This document shows positions 17,231 to 24,373 of a stretch of DNA of 64,000 nt, piece after piece (position 1 is the first letter of the stretch; each line of letters begins with the position of its first letter). A program made the translations under genes and the position numbers. The notes under the pieces were generated by a model that worked only from the letters and a program-made list of their open reading frames with translations, made no database searches and had not been told where the DNA came from. The DNA is from Alphaproteobacteria bacterium (GTDB lineage: Bacteria; Pseudomonadota; Alphaproteobacteria; Puniceispirillales; Puniceispirillaceae), in contig JAKMFL010000057.1 of NCBI GenBank assembly GCA_022425485.1, positions 42,262 through 106,261 on the forward strand. The letters are read 5' to 3'.

Positions 17231-18424
17231 ATGATGTTATTATCTGGTCAGAAATTAAAAGAAAAAGCGTTTTTAAAACTGCTATCACATCTAGAGTTCG
17301 GCGCGCTTGAGCTAACCCTGCCAAACGGGGAGAAACATCACTTCAAAGGCCGTCAGGCAGGCCCGGATGGAAGCTTGCATCTTGTTACGCCAAAGGCACT
17401 TACCCGCCTGTTATCAGATGGAAAAATGGGGTTCTGTGAAGGATATATGGCAGGAGATTTGGATAGCCCTGATCTGTCAGCGCTTATTCAGCTAGCGGTG
17501 TTGCATGACGCCTATATTGAAGAAAATATGTCTTTTGGAAGTCTGCAAACCCTGCTGCGTAAAATTTTACATTGGCGCAACCGCAACAACAAAGCAGGAT
17601 CGCGCCGCAATATCACTTACCATTATGACCTCGGCAATCAATTTTATGAAAAATGGCTAGATAATTCCATGACCTATTCTTCGGCAATTTTTGCGGATGG
17701 GGAAGATAGGTTAGATGCTGCGCAGCGCCGGAAATATAAACGGCTAGCGGAACTTGCTGACATTCAGCCGGGTGATAAGGTGCTAGAAATTGGCTGTGGT
17801 TGGGGCGGTTTTGCAGAATATGCTGCCGCAGAGCGAGGCGCCTTAATAGATGGCATTACGATCAGCCCATCCCAACATGATTTTGCCAAAACACGGATTG
17901 AAAAAGCTGGTCTTGCTGAGAAGGCAAACATACGTATATGTGACTATCGTGATCTGGATAAAACCTATGATAAAATTGTGTCTATTGAGATGTTTGAGGC
18001 CGTTGGCGAGGCCTATTGGCCAATTTATTTCGAAACGCTTTCTAAATGCCTAAAAAAAGGGGGAAAGGCTGCCCTACAGGTTATCACGATAGAGGATGCC
18101 GCCTTTCATGAATATAAAGCTCAACCAGATTTTATTCAAAAATATATCTTCCCCGGCGGGATGCTACCTTCGATGAAGATGCTCGAAAACCCGCTTGAAA
18201 ATGCGGGATTAAAGCTAGATAAACATGACGGATTTGCGCTTGATTATGCCCGCACCCTCACCCATTGGCGAGAAAAATTCCTGTCAGCTTGGCCTGAGTT
18301 AAGCACCATGAATAAGTTTGACGAGCGTTTCAAACGCATGTGGGAGCTTTATTTATGCTATTGCGAAGGCGGATTTCGGGCGGGCATGATCGATGTAAAG
18401 CAAATGCTGATCTCGCATAAGTAA
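17231..18424 (+). CDS. CFA-family phospholipid methyltransferase (paralogue 2)
   Basis: A 397-residue member of the CFA synthase family. HYDLGNQFYEKWL (131-143), SAM motif EIGCGWGGFAEY (186-197) and Glu256 in EMFEAVGE are present. The position of the bicarbonate-site His of E. coli Cfa is Gln283 (ALQVITIED), and the usual Cys of YSCAYF is Ser (YSSAIF, 149-154). The paralogue at 6086 keeps the His, so this enzyme may perform a different alkylation, for example C-methylation instead of cyclopropane formation; that is inference. It lies between DUF1365 and DUF3833 genes. Starts at 17231 or the adjacent ATG at 17234 cannot be distinguished. Confidence 0.92.
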   Translation: MMLLSGQKLKEKAFLKLLSHLEFGALELTLPNGEKHHFKGRQAGPDGSLHLVTPKALTRLLSDGKMGFCEGYMAGDLDSPDLSALIQLAVLHDAYIEENMSFGSLQTLLRKILHWRNRNNKAGSRRNITYHYDLGNQFYEKWLDNSMTYSSAIFADGEDRLDAAQRRKYKRLAELADIQPGDKVLEIGCGWGGFAEYAAAERGALIDGITISPSQHDFAKTRIEKAGLAEKANIRICDYRDLDKTYDKIVSIEMFEAVGEAYWPIYFETLSKCLKKGGKAALQVITIEDAAFHEYKAQPDFIQKYIFPGGMLPSMKMLENPLENAGLKLDKHDGFALDYARTLTHWREKFLSAWPELSTMNKFDERFKRMWELYLCYCEGGFRAGMIDVKQMLISHK

Positions 18425-18511
18425 AAAGGCTTTTCACCAACCGAAACACCCTAATCTGGGCTAGCGGGCAGCGCGTAACAAGGGCATTAATTAACTCGTG
18501 AAGGTATTTTT

Positions 18512-18994
18512 ATGTCCCCTGATGGCATCCCCGCAGATTTTCAGCTCACCAGTGAGACGTTTGATCCGGTACGTTTTTTCAGCGGAAAATTCGTTGCGCA
18601 GGGGATGTTCGTAGACCGTTTTGGTAGTGTGCAGCGCCGCTTTGCCGCAGAGGTAAACTGCCTAACTAACGATAATCAGACCAAATTGCATGAAGCCTTT
18701 ATCTTTGATGATGGCGAGACAGAACATCGTGTCTGGACGATTACCAGAAACCCAGATGGCAGCTATGTTGCGGACACAGATGATGTAGATGGTCGTGCCC
18801 TGTGCAGTGTGGACGGGCCGGTTTTCAAATTACGCTATGATTTCTTTTTGAAAATGTTTGGCCGGCGTGTGAAGGTTAGATTCAACGATATCATGGTACG
18901 TCAGACAGATACCACGATATTAAACCGCGCTAAGGTATCAAAATTTGGCCTTTTATTAGGTGAGCTTGTTATCACTTTCACCAAAGCCAGCTAA
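18512..18994 (+). CDS. DUF3833 family protein
   Basis: A 160-residue protein with the DUF3833 pattern: FFSGKFVAQGMFVDRFG near residues 19-35, repeated aromatic-rich beta strands (EHRVWTITRNPDG) and LRYDFFLKMFGRRVKVRFND. The family is probably a lipocalin-like beta-barrel associated with membranes; no enzymatic role is known. Unlike many homologues there is no obvious lipoprotein signal sequence at the N-terminus. AAGG precedes the ATG at suitable spacing. It closes the rightward lipid set and converges on the NTF2-like gene with a 44-base gap. Confidence 0.85.
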   Translation: MSPDGIPADFQLTSETFDPVRFFSGKFVAQGMFVDRFGSVQRRFAAEVNCLTNDNQTKLHEAFIFDDGETEHRVWTITRNPDGSYVADTDDVDGRALCSVDGPVFKLRYDFFLKMFGRRVKVRFNDIMVRQTDTTILNRAKVSKFGLLLGELVITFTKAS

Positions 18995-19038
18995 TCCCCC
19001 CCCAGCTAGAGTTCCGGCACTTATTTCTTTTAAAAATA

Positions 19039-19482
19039 TTAATGGCGTTTCGGCAAAGCGAAAAGCGTTAATAGCTTGCGGATAAAAAAGCCAGCTACAG
19101 GAATATTCGACAATAGCTGATGGGCGCTATCCCAATGGTCATGGTGCAAGACAAGCAAGCCATTTTCATCAAAAACAAGCTCACTCATCCCAACAAGATT
19201 AACCTCAAAGCTGGGGCGCGATTTCAGCTGGCCAGTCATCTGCCATTTTATATAGCCAGCATTAGGCGATATAGCGACATCTTGAATGATGAATTTAGGG
19301 GCAAGCATAACCGCAAACATATGCTGAAAAATGGCGATAAAATCTTCTTTGCCTTCCAGCCGATTGAACGGGTCGATAAATACGACCTGCTCGCTGAGGC
19401 TAGCCTCTAGGGCGGTAAGATTGTCTGGTGTGAGAGCGGCAAATAACGCGGCATATTTCTGGGTGCTATCATGAATATCCAT
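19039..19482 (-). CDS. Nuclear transport factor 2-like (SnoaL-type) protein
   Basis: A 147-residue alpha+beta-barrel protein. The N-terminal helix, VVFIDPFNRLEGKEDFIAIF and the central KWQMTGQLKSRP strands are typical of NTF2/SnoaL folds; the C-terminal VAGFFIRKLLTLFALPKRH segment is typical of the version encoded with lipid SDRs. The ligand is unknown. It is last in a leftward set of two SDR genes plus this gene that faces the FAD-DUF1365-CFA-DUF3833 set, and such genes usually appear together in one operon elsewhere, so a shared lipid-related role is probable. Confidence 0.8.
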   Translation of the reverse strand: MDIHDSTQKYAALFAALTPDNLTALEASLSEQVVFIDPFNRLEGKEDFIAIFQHMFAVMLAPKFIIQDVAISPNAGYIKWQMTGQLKSRPSFEVNLVGMSELVFDENGLLVLHHDHWDSAHQLLSNIPVAGFFIRKLLTLFALPKRH

Positions 19483-19524
19483 CTTGTCTCTTATCGCCCT
19501 TTTTAGACATCTTTGATTTATTGC

Positions 19525-20292
19525 CTAGCCGCGATGCTGATGGCCGGTAAGTTTTGCTATCAGTTTTAAATAGCTGTTTGCGGGAAGCAGGCGCAACCAT
19601 TTCATTTTGCGCACAAACCGCTTGGGAAAGGCAATCTCAAACTGGTCAGAACACAGCCCCTCAAATAGTTGTTTTGCAGCGACCTCACTAGAGATTAAAT
19701 CAGGCATGATAAAATCATTTACTGCGGTTGCTTCGGTTTCCACAAAACCCGGATTGATCAGCTGAATTTTAATGCCTAATGGCGCAAGGTCAAAATAAAT
19801 CGATTCGGCTAGGTTTTGGACTGCCGCTTTGGTCGGGCCATAAGCTGCCGAGCGTGGTAGCCCGCGATACCCCGCTACCGAAGCCATAAACGCGATATGC
19901 CCAGATTTCCGAGCCACCATTTCAGGGATCAGCCCATCAAGACAATTCAGAATGCCGGTATAATTTACCGCCATATGCTGATGATAGACAGACAACTCAA
20001 AGGCGGCTGCATTTACCGGCTGATAGATACCTGCATTTAATACGGCCATATCAATCTGGCCATTTTGGTCTTTTGCCAGATGCAGGGCTTTTATCACACT
20101 TTCATGTTCGCTAACATCTGCTTGTATAGCTGTGATGGTTGGATATTCCGCTTGCAAAGCTTCTAGCTTATCGCGCCGCCGTGCCACTGCACTTACGCGG
20201 TAACCCCTCGCTGCCATCACCCTAGCGAGGCTCGCCCCAATGCCAGAACTAGCGCCTGTAATAAACACATGGCAGTCTATTTTCATAAACAT
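19525..20292 (-). CDS. SDR family oxidoreductase (lipid island)
   Basis: Classical SDR with TGASSGIG close to the N-terminus, NAGIY, catalytic Ser in MASVAG and the active-site pair in YGPTK. The C-terminal region, basic and hydrophobic (KRFVRKMKWLRLLP), may touch the membrane. The frame is open back to 20433 inside the preceding SDR gene, but the Rossmann fold begins only after the ATG at 20292 (or 20286), giving about 255 residues. It starts seven bases after the stop of the preceding SDR gene, so the two are surely cotranscribed. Substrate unknown; lipid-related by context. Confidence 0.86.
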   Translation of the reverse strand: MFMKIDCHVFITGASSGIGASLARVMAARGYRVSAVARRRDKLEALQAEYPTITAIQADVSEHESVIKALHLAKDQNGQIDMAVLNAGIYQPVNAAAFELSVYHQHMAVNYTGILNCLDGLIPEMVARKSGHIAFMASVAGYRGLPRSAAYGPTKAAVQNLAESIYFDLAPLGIKIQLINPGFVETEATAVNDFIMPDLISSEVAAKQLFEGLCSDQFEIAFPKRFVRKMKWLRLLPANSYLKLIAKLTGHQHRG

Positions 20293-20299
20293 ATTCGCG

Positions 20300-21037
20300 T
20301 CATCGTGCGCGCCCCGTTGTCGCCAGATTCCCGCGCCCGCCATCAATATCCATAACACTGCCCGTAATCCAGCCAGCCGCCGCATTATCCAGCAGCAAGC
20401 AAGCCATCTGAGAGATATCAGCGGGTGTGCCAAGGCGCCCTAAGGGATGCATTTGCGCAATCCCCTTTGCCATTGCCGGACTAGCTAGAAGCGGTGCCGC
20501 CATCTTTGTATCACTTAGCGATGGTGCGATGGCATTCACCCGGATATCTGGTGCAAATTCAGCTGCAAGAGAGCGCACCAACCCCTCAACACCTGCCTTT
20601 GCTGCCCCAATAGCTGCGTGGCTGGTAAACCCGCTACTTGCCGCAACTGAACTGAATAGTAACACCGAACCTTTTGCTGCTTTTAACGCGGGCTGGGCGG
20701 CTTTGATCGCCATTGCAGGGGCGCTAACATTCAGCTTGTAGGTTTCGATAAAATCTTCTTCACGAAGCGCCGCCAATGGCTTCAACAAAATAGAGCCAAC
20801 TGCCCAAACAAGCCCGGCAATGCCGCTACCATCATCTGCCTCTTGAACGGCGCGGGCAAGGCTGTCTGTATCAAGCGCCTCAGCATGTGAGAAACTTGCC
20901 CCAAGCTGCTGTGCTAATGCCGCAACATCACTTTGCGCCCGTCCCACCAGATGCACAGCTACACCTTTTTTCACTAGGTCGTCGGAAAGCTGACGCCCGA
21001 CCCCGCCGGTTGCCCCAAATATCATTACTTTTGGCAT
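20300..21037 (-). CDS. SDR-fold protein lacking the catalytic tyrosine
   Basis: A 245-residue SDR-like protein with an atypical nucleotide motif FGATGGVG (7-14). Where YxxxK is expected the sequence is Ile143-Gly-Ala-Ala-Lys147 inside HAAIGAAKAGVEG; the Ser pair at 129-130 and the RVNAIAPSL segment are retained. Loss of Tyr means the usual proton transfer cannot occur, so it may be non-catalytic, bind a nucleotide for regulation, or use another residue. From memory a subfamily with this substitution exists in comparable lipid clusters. ATG at 21037 with AAAGGA eight bases upstream is chosen over the TTG at 21040. First gene of the leftward SDR-SDR-NTF2 set. Confidence 0.84.
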   Translation of the reverse strand: MPKVMIFGATGGVGRQLSDDLVKKGVAVHLVGRAQSDVAALAQQLGASFSHAEALDTDSLARAVQEADDGSGIAGLVWAVGSILLKPLAALREEDFIETYKLNVSAPAMAIKAAQPALKAAKGSVLLFSSVAASSGFTSHAAIGAAKAGVEGLVRSLAAEFAPDIRVNAIAPSLSDTKMAAPLLASPAMAKGIAQMHPLGRLGTPADISQMACLLLDNAAAGWITGSVMDIDGGRGNLATTGRAR

Positions 21038-21207
21038 CAAAACAATCCTTTTAACTTTTGAAACATAGCGCCCTTACACATATATGATTTGAGATGATCA
21101 GCCGCCAGTTCAAGACAGCCTTCCCATTTTCAAATAGGACTGTTAGTTTTACGTCTCGCTGTATATGCCAGATCAGGCTGAGAGTAGATGGTTAGGAGGT
21201 TTTAGTA

Positions 21208-21828
21208 ATGTTTTTCACACCGGGGACACATAAAGAACAGGGCTTGCAATATTCTCCGCTAAAAGCGCTTATATCCCCGCGCCCTATTGGCTGGATATCC
21301 AGTATTTCTGCACAGGGTGTTGCTAATCTATCGCCATATAGTTTTTTCAATGCCATTGCTGAATTGCCGCCGATGGTTATGTTTATTTCTGCCCCAGATG
21401 CACGCAATGAAAATAAAAATGGGGAGAAAGACAGCCTTGCCAATATTCTGGAAACCAAAGAGTTTGGCGTAAATATTGTAGGCATGCATCAGGCTGAGCC
21501 AATGGTTACTTCTAGCCAAGCTGTTGGCGCGGAGATTGATGAGTTTGCCCATGCTGGTCTTGAAAAAAAGAAGGCCCATAAAATTTCAGTCCCGCTAGTG
21601 GCTGGTGCACCGGCCCATCTAGAATGCACCTATTATGATCACATCACCCTGCCGGATAATGGCAGAGGCGCAAGCTCTGTTATGGTTATGGGGCATATTG
21701 TTGGTATTCATATAGAAGAAGAAATTATCCAAGATGGCCTGATAGATGTTACGCGCTACCAGCCTGTAGCCAGATTAGGCTATAAGGATTATGCAAATAT
21801 CCGCGATGTTTTTGCCATGTCCCCTTAA
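21208..21828 (+). CDS. Flavin reductase family protein (FMN-binding split barrel)
   Basis: A 206-residue FMN-binding split-barrel protein. SPRPIGWISSIS and NLSPYSFFNAI are the typical FMN phosphate and isoalloxazine contact segments of the flavoredoxin-like flavin reductase family, and RLGYKDYANI is near the C-terminus. It probably reduces or carries FMN with NAD(P)H, but its partner is not evident. An AGGAGG site stands eight bases before the ATG. It is divergent from the leftward SDR operon of the lipid island. The stop lies within a CCCCTT/AAGGGG inverted repeat at 21821-21836. Confidence 0.88.
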   Translation: MFFTPGTHKEQGLQYSPLKALISPRPIGWISSISAQGVANLSPYSFFNAIAELPPMVMFISAPDARNENKNGEKDSLANILETKEFGVNIVGMHQAEPMVTSSQAVGAEIDEFAHAGLEKKKAHKISVPLVAGAPAHLECTYYDHITLPDNGRGASSVMVMGHIVGIHIEEEIIQDGLIDVTRYQPVARLGYKDYANIRDVFAMSP

Positions 21829-21856
21829 AAAAGGGGAAAGTTTAGTGCCTAAAACG

Positions 21857-22558
21857 CTAGCGTATTGTGCAGTTTTCTAAATGCACCACCACATATCCGC
21901 GTAACTCAGCGGGGCGTATTTCAACAGCTAGCAACCAGTCTTCGGCAGGGATAACGACTTTCAGCGGCATCATTCCTTTAACCACCTTTTGCGAGCCAAG
22001 ATAAATAAATCTAGCAGATAGCGGTTTGGCCGCATCGAACCATGGATTATTTTTAGAGCCTTGCGCGGCTGGCTCCCCCTCGACATGCAAGCCCAATCCG
22101 CCATCAAAAAAGGTAATATTTGATTCAACACCGCTATAGAGTTCGGTTGCCACGGCCACGGTTTCACTGGCAATCATTCGGCAATTTACAGGCGCCCCTA
22201 TCGCTTGTAAGCGCTGATGGATTTGTTCAATGGTTGTGCCTCTGGCAATTTGCCCCTTGATAAGTCTTGTTAGTTTAGAATCATCAACAGAACGAGTAAG
22301 GCCAAGCGCTTCTTTCTCAGCCTTAATTTCACGCAAATCATGCTGCAGGCGTTCCACATCCCGGTTTAATAACTCAATGCGCTGGGCGCGTTCATATAAA
22401 ACCAGATCTCGGTCTGCTTGCAGTTGACGCTGCTCTAGCGATCCCCACTGCCAGCCAAGCCATAGCGCTAGCCCTAAAAAAAACAAACGGGCAATCCAGC
22501 GTGAATAGATGCTGATTTCACGGCGTCTATATTTCTCTCTGGTTTCAAAAAAATCCAT
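21857..22558 (-). CDS. Membrane-anchored coiled-coil protein of unknown function
   Basis: No family was recognised. The 233-residue protein has a basic N-terminus (REKYRRREISIYSRW), one transmembrane segment at about 24-42, a predicted coiled coil at about 45-88 rich in Glu, Leu, Arg and Gln, and a C-terminal region of about 130 residues that is probably a small beta-rich periplasmic domain containing two cysteines (NCRMIAS and LENCTIR) that could pair. The topology, short cytoplasmic tail with coiled-coil stalk and globular head, resembles envelope or division-associated accessory proteins, but nothing more specific can be said. Divergent from the HD gene. Confidence 0.7.
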   Translation of the reverse strand: MDFFETREKYRRREISIYSRWIARLFFLGLALWLGWQWGSLEQRQLQADRDLVLYERAQRIELLNRDVERLQHDLREIKAEKEALGLTRSVDDSKLTRLIKGQIARGTTIEQIHQRLQAIGAPVNCRMIASETVAVATELYSGVESNITFFDGGLGLHVEGEPAAQGSKNNPWFDAAKPLSARFIYLGSQKVVKGMMPLKVVIPAEDWLLAVEIRPAELRGYVVVHLENCTIR

Positions 22559-22729
22559 AAGGTTATCTTTTCCCTATCGCACCAGGGGTGTTTGTTTGCT
22601 AGCTTTATCCCGAATGTTGGCAACATAACGGTTTTCTCCAGCTTTGATAAGCAAAAACAATGCCGCCTCTCGGCAAGTGTTTTTTTAATGAAGCCGGCAA
22701 AAAGTTTTTTTAAGACAGCAGGTAATGCC

Positions 22730-23359
22730 ATGGCCAAAAGAAAAATATCGCCGCGCTCTACCCCGCCTGCCCGCGCATGGCAGCGTATGCTTTCGGGGCG
22801 GCGACTGGACATTCTTCATCCAAGCCCATTAGATATTGAAATTGAAGATATAGCGCATGGGCTGGCAAGGGTTGCACGCTGGAACGGCCAGACCAAAGGG
22901 GCTTTTGGCTATTCGGTTGCGCAGCATTCTATTCTGGTAGAAGATATTCTGTCTCGTAACGCCCCACGATTGTCGCAGAAATGGCGACTAGCTTGTTTGC
23001 TGCATGACGCACCTGAATATGTAATTGGCGATATGATTACCCCTTTTAAATCCAATCTTGGCAAAGGATACAAAGAAATTGAGGCCAGCTTGATGGAAGC
23101 AGTGCATCTGCGTTTTGGTCTGCCAGCCTTATTGCCAGAGGCCATTACAAAATCGATTAAACGCGCAGATAGAATGGCTGCTTATCTTGAAGCCACCCAG
23201 TTGGCTGGATTTGATGAGAGCGAGGCCATGCGGCTATTCTCACGTCCGCGCGGCACTCCAGCAGATTTATCCCTGCAAGCCTTGCCGCCTAAAAAGGCCG
23301 CTCGCCAATTCTTACGCAGATTTGAGTTCTTATCAGGGGAAAAGGTAAAAAAAAGCTAA
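22730..23359 (+). CDS. HD-domain phosphohydrolase (YfbR-like)
   Basis: A 209-residue HD hydrolase. His66 in QHSI, His92-Asp93 in LLHDAPEYVIGD and Asp101 form the metal site; the early LDILHPSPLDIEIEDIAHGLARV segment is characteristic of the YfbR-like group, whose E. coli member is a 5'-deoxynucleotidase. A nucleotide monophosphatase role is therefore likely but unproved. The frame is open from 22592; ATG at 22730, with AGG eight bases upstream and homology starting immediately after it, is chosen. The DMSP-lyase-like gene follows after 38 bases on the same strand. Confidence 0.87.
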   Translation: MAKRKISPRSTPPARAWQRMLSGRRLDILHPSPLDIEIEDIAHGLARVARWNGQTKGAFGYSVAQHSILVEDILSRNAPRLSQKWRLACLLHDAPEYVIGDMITPFKSNLGKGYKEIEASLMEAVHLRFGLPALLPEAITKSIKRADRMAAYLEATQLAGFDESEAMRLFSRPRGTPADLSLQALPPKKAARQFLRRFEFLSGEKVKKS

Positions 23360-23397
23360 ACAGACTTAACAATTAATCTTTTTTGGGGGGGAGAGAA

Positions 23398-24018
23398 ATG
23401 ACGAATATAAATCACTTACATATAGCGGACGCGCTAGCCCGCTTTTACACCTCGCCAGAGGCATTTATTGGCCTATCAGGGCAGGCGTTTGATGCGCATA
23501 AATCCACCGTGTTAACGGCGCTGGATAAGGGCGTTTCGCTAGCCAGCGATTACCAGCCAGCAAAGGCGCCAGTGACCCGCTTTTTAGAGGCGGCACTAGC
23601 AGATGCACCAGCGCATCCTGTTCTCAACGCAATCCGGCCTTTTATAGAAGAGTTGCATTGGCAAACTAACAAGAATTATCATGGCCATTTTGAAGAGCGT
23701 TTTTTTGAAAATGAAGCGTTCAGCGAAATCATAGGCCCGAAGGGGATGTTGCAAACAGATATCTTTCGTGCAGGGCTTCTGCTTATGGGGCCAGAGGTAG
23801 ATTACCCAGACCATAATCATGAGGCTAGCGAGTGGTATAACGTGCTTTCCGGAACAGGGTTATGGCGGCAAGGGGCAGGTGAATTTAGCCAGCGTCCGCC
23901 ACCAACTGCCATCTTTCACAGCTCTTGGGAAGTACATGCGATGCGATGCCAGAAAACCCCGGTTCTGGCCTTGTGGAGTTGGGCTGGAAATATGAGCAGT
24001 GAAGCTATGCCTGTTTAG
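23398..24018 (+). CDS. Cupin DMSP lyase family protein, DddQ-like
   Basis: A 206-residue single-cupin protein that matches the dimethylsulfoniopropionate lyase family (DMSP to dimethyl sulfide plus acrylate). Tyr136, His139, His141, Glu145, Tyr147 and His180 reproduce the spacing Y-x2-H-x-H-x3-E-x-Y and the downstream His of the DddQ metal site; the last gap is one residue longer than I recall for Ruegeria DddQ. Size also fits DddQ better than DddL or DddW. The GGGGGGAGAG site fixes the ATG at 23398 and not the TTG at 23383. No acrylate-catabolism gene is adjacent, so activity rests on the motif alone. The TAG stop lies in a 12-bp repeat. Confidence 0.75.
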   Translation: MTNINHLHIADALARFYTSPEAFIGLSGQAFDAHKSTVLTALDKGVSLASDYQPAKAPVTRFLEAALADAPAHPVLNAIRPFIEELHWQTNKNYHGHFEERFFENEAFSEIIGPKGMLQTDIFRAGLLLMGPEVDYPDHNHEASEWYNVLSGTGLWRQGAGEFSQRPPPTAIFHSSWEVHAMRCQKTPVLALWSWAGNMSSEAMPV

Positions 24019-24045
24019 GTGCCCGTTTAGGTGCCTATTTAGGCA
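24010..24045 (+). repeat. 12-bp x 3 tandem repeat with three in-frame TAG stops
   Basis: Units at 24010-24021, 24022-24033 and 24034-24045 share the core (G/A)TTTAGG. The first contains the TAG stop of the cupin gene (24016-24018). As the unit is four codons long, TAG recurs in the same frame at 24028 and 24040, giving two back-up stops. Confidence 0.85.
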
Positions 24046-24102
24046 AACAAAACAGAGCTAAAAAACAGGTCAAAAAATAGGGCAAAAAGCATAAAGACAA
24101 AC

Positions 24103-24131
24103 TTGCAAGCTTTTAGCATGTGCGGTAGGGT
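24103..24131 (+). promoter_or_regulatory. Probable tRNA-Leu promoter
   Basis: TTGCAA at 24103-24108 and TAGGGT at 24126-24131 are separated by 17 bases and lie 22 bases before the tRNA 5' end, a normal arrangement for a vegetative promoter of a tRNA gene. The -10 match is only partial. Confidence 0.45.
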
Positions 24132-24153
24132 GACGCCCATCTACACGCCTTTT

Positions 24154-24241
24154 GGGGGCATGGTGAAATTGGTAAACACAACAGACTTAAAATCTGTCGG
24201 CTGAATAAGCCTTCCCGGTTCAAGTCCGGGTGTCCCCACCA
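24154..24241 (+). tRNA. tRNA-Leu (anticodon TAA)
   Basis: The 88-base cloverleaf has acceptor GGGGGCA pairing with TGTCCCC (one G-T), a D-arm with GGTAAA-type loop, anticodon stem ACAGA/TCTGT with loop CTTAAAA and anticodon TAA at 24188-24190, an extended class II variable arm (CGGCTGAATAAGCCTTC), the GGTTCAAGT T-loop, and an encoded CCA end (24239-24241). Class II arm plus anticodon identify leucine, reading UUA and UUG. It stands alone, with a repeat directly 3' of it and no integrase gene nearby. Confidence 0.97.
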
Positions 24242-24242
24242 T

Positions 24243-24278
24243 TCAAATAAAAACGGCTGGTCAAATAAAAACGGCTGG
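24243..24278. repeat. Perfect 18-bp x 2 tandem repeat 3' of tRNA-Leu
   Basis: Two identical units at 24243-24260 and 24261-24278, beginning one base after the tRNA CCA end. The unit (TCAAATAAAAACGGCTGG) is not a copy of the tRNA 3' end, so this is not an att-site duplication. It resembles the CAAATAAA...CTGG units at 54948-55004. Confidence 0.85.
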
Positions 24279-24284
24279 AATATG

Positions 24285-24313
24285 AAAAGCGGCGAAGCTA
24301 TACAGCTCGCCGC
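24285..24313 (-). terminator. Intrinsic terminator for the HCCA isomerase-like gene
   Basis: GCGGCG at 24289-24294 pairs with CGCCGC at 24308-24313, extended by AGCT/AGCT with one bulge. On the minus strand the hairpin is followed by TTTTCATA, giving a terminator about 60 bases after the stop of the leftward gene. No T-run on the plus strand. Confidence 0.6.
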
Positions 24314-24373
24314 CTTTGCCTTGAGGATGCTGAATAGGCCCTTCTGACACACGCCTATAGGCGCGATGAGCCG

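Noticed and set aside
21821..21836. CCCCTT/AAGGGG hairpin as a terminator of the flavin reductase gene
   Set aside because: The inverted repeat is real but no T-run follows on either strand, and it overlaps the stop codon.
24154..24278. tRNA-Leu plus 3' direct repeat as an integration (att) site
   Set aside because: The 18-bp repeat does not copy the tRNA 3' end and no integrase or foreign gene lies nearby.
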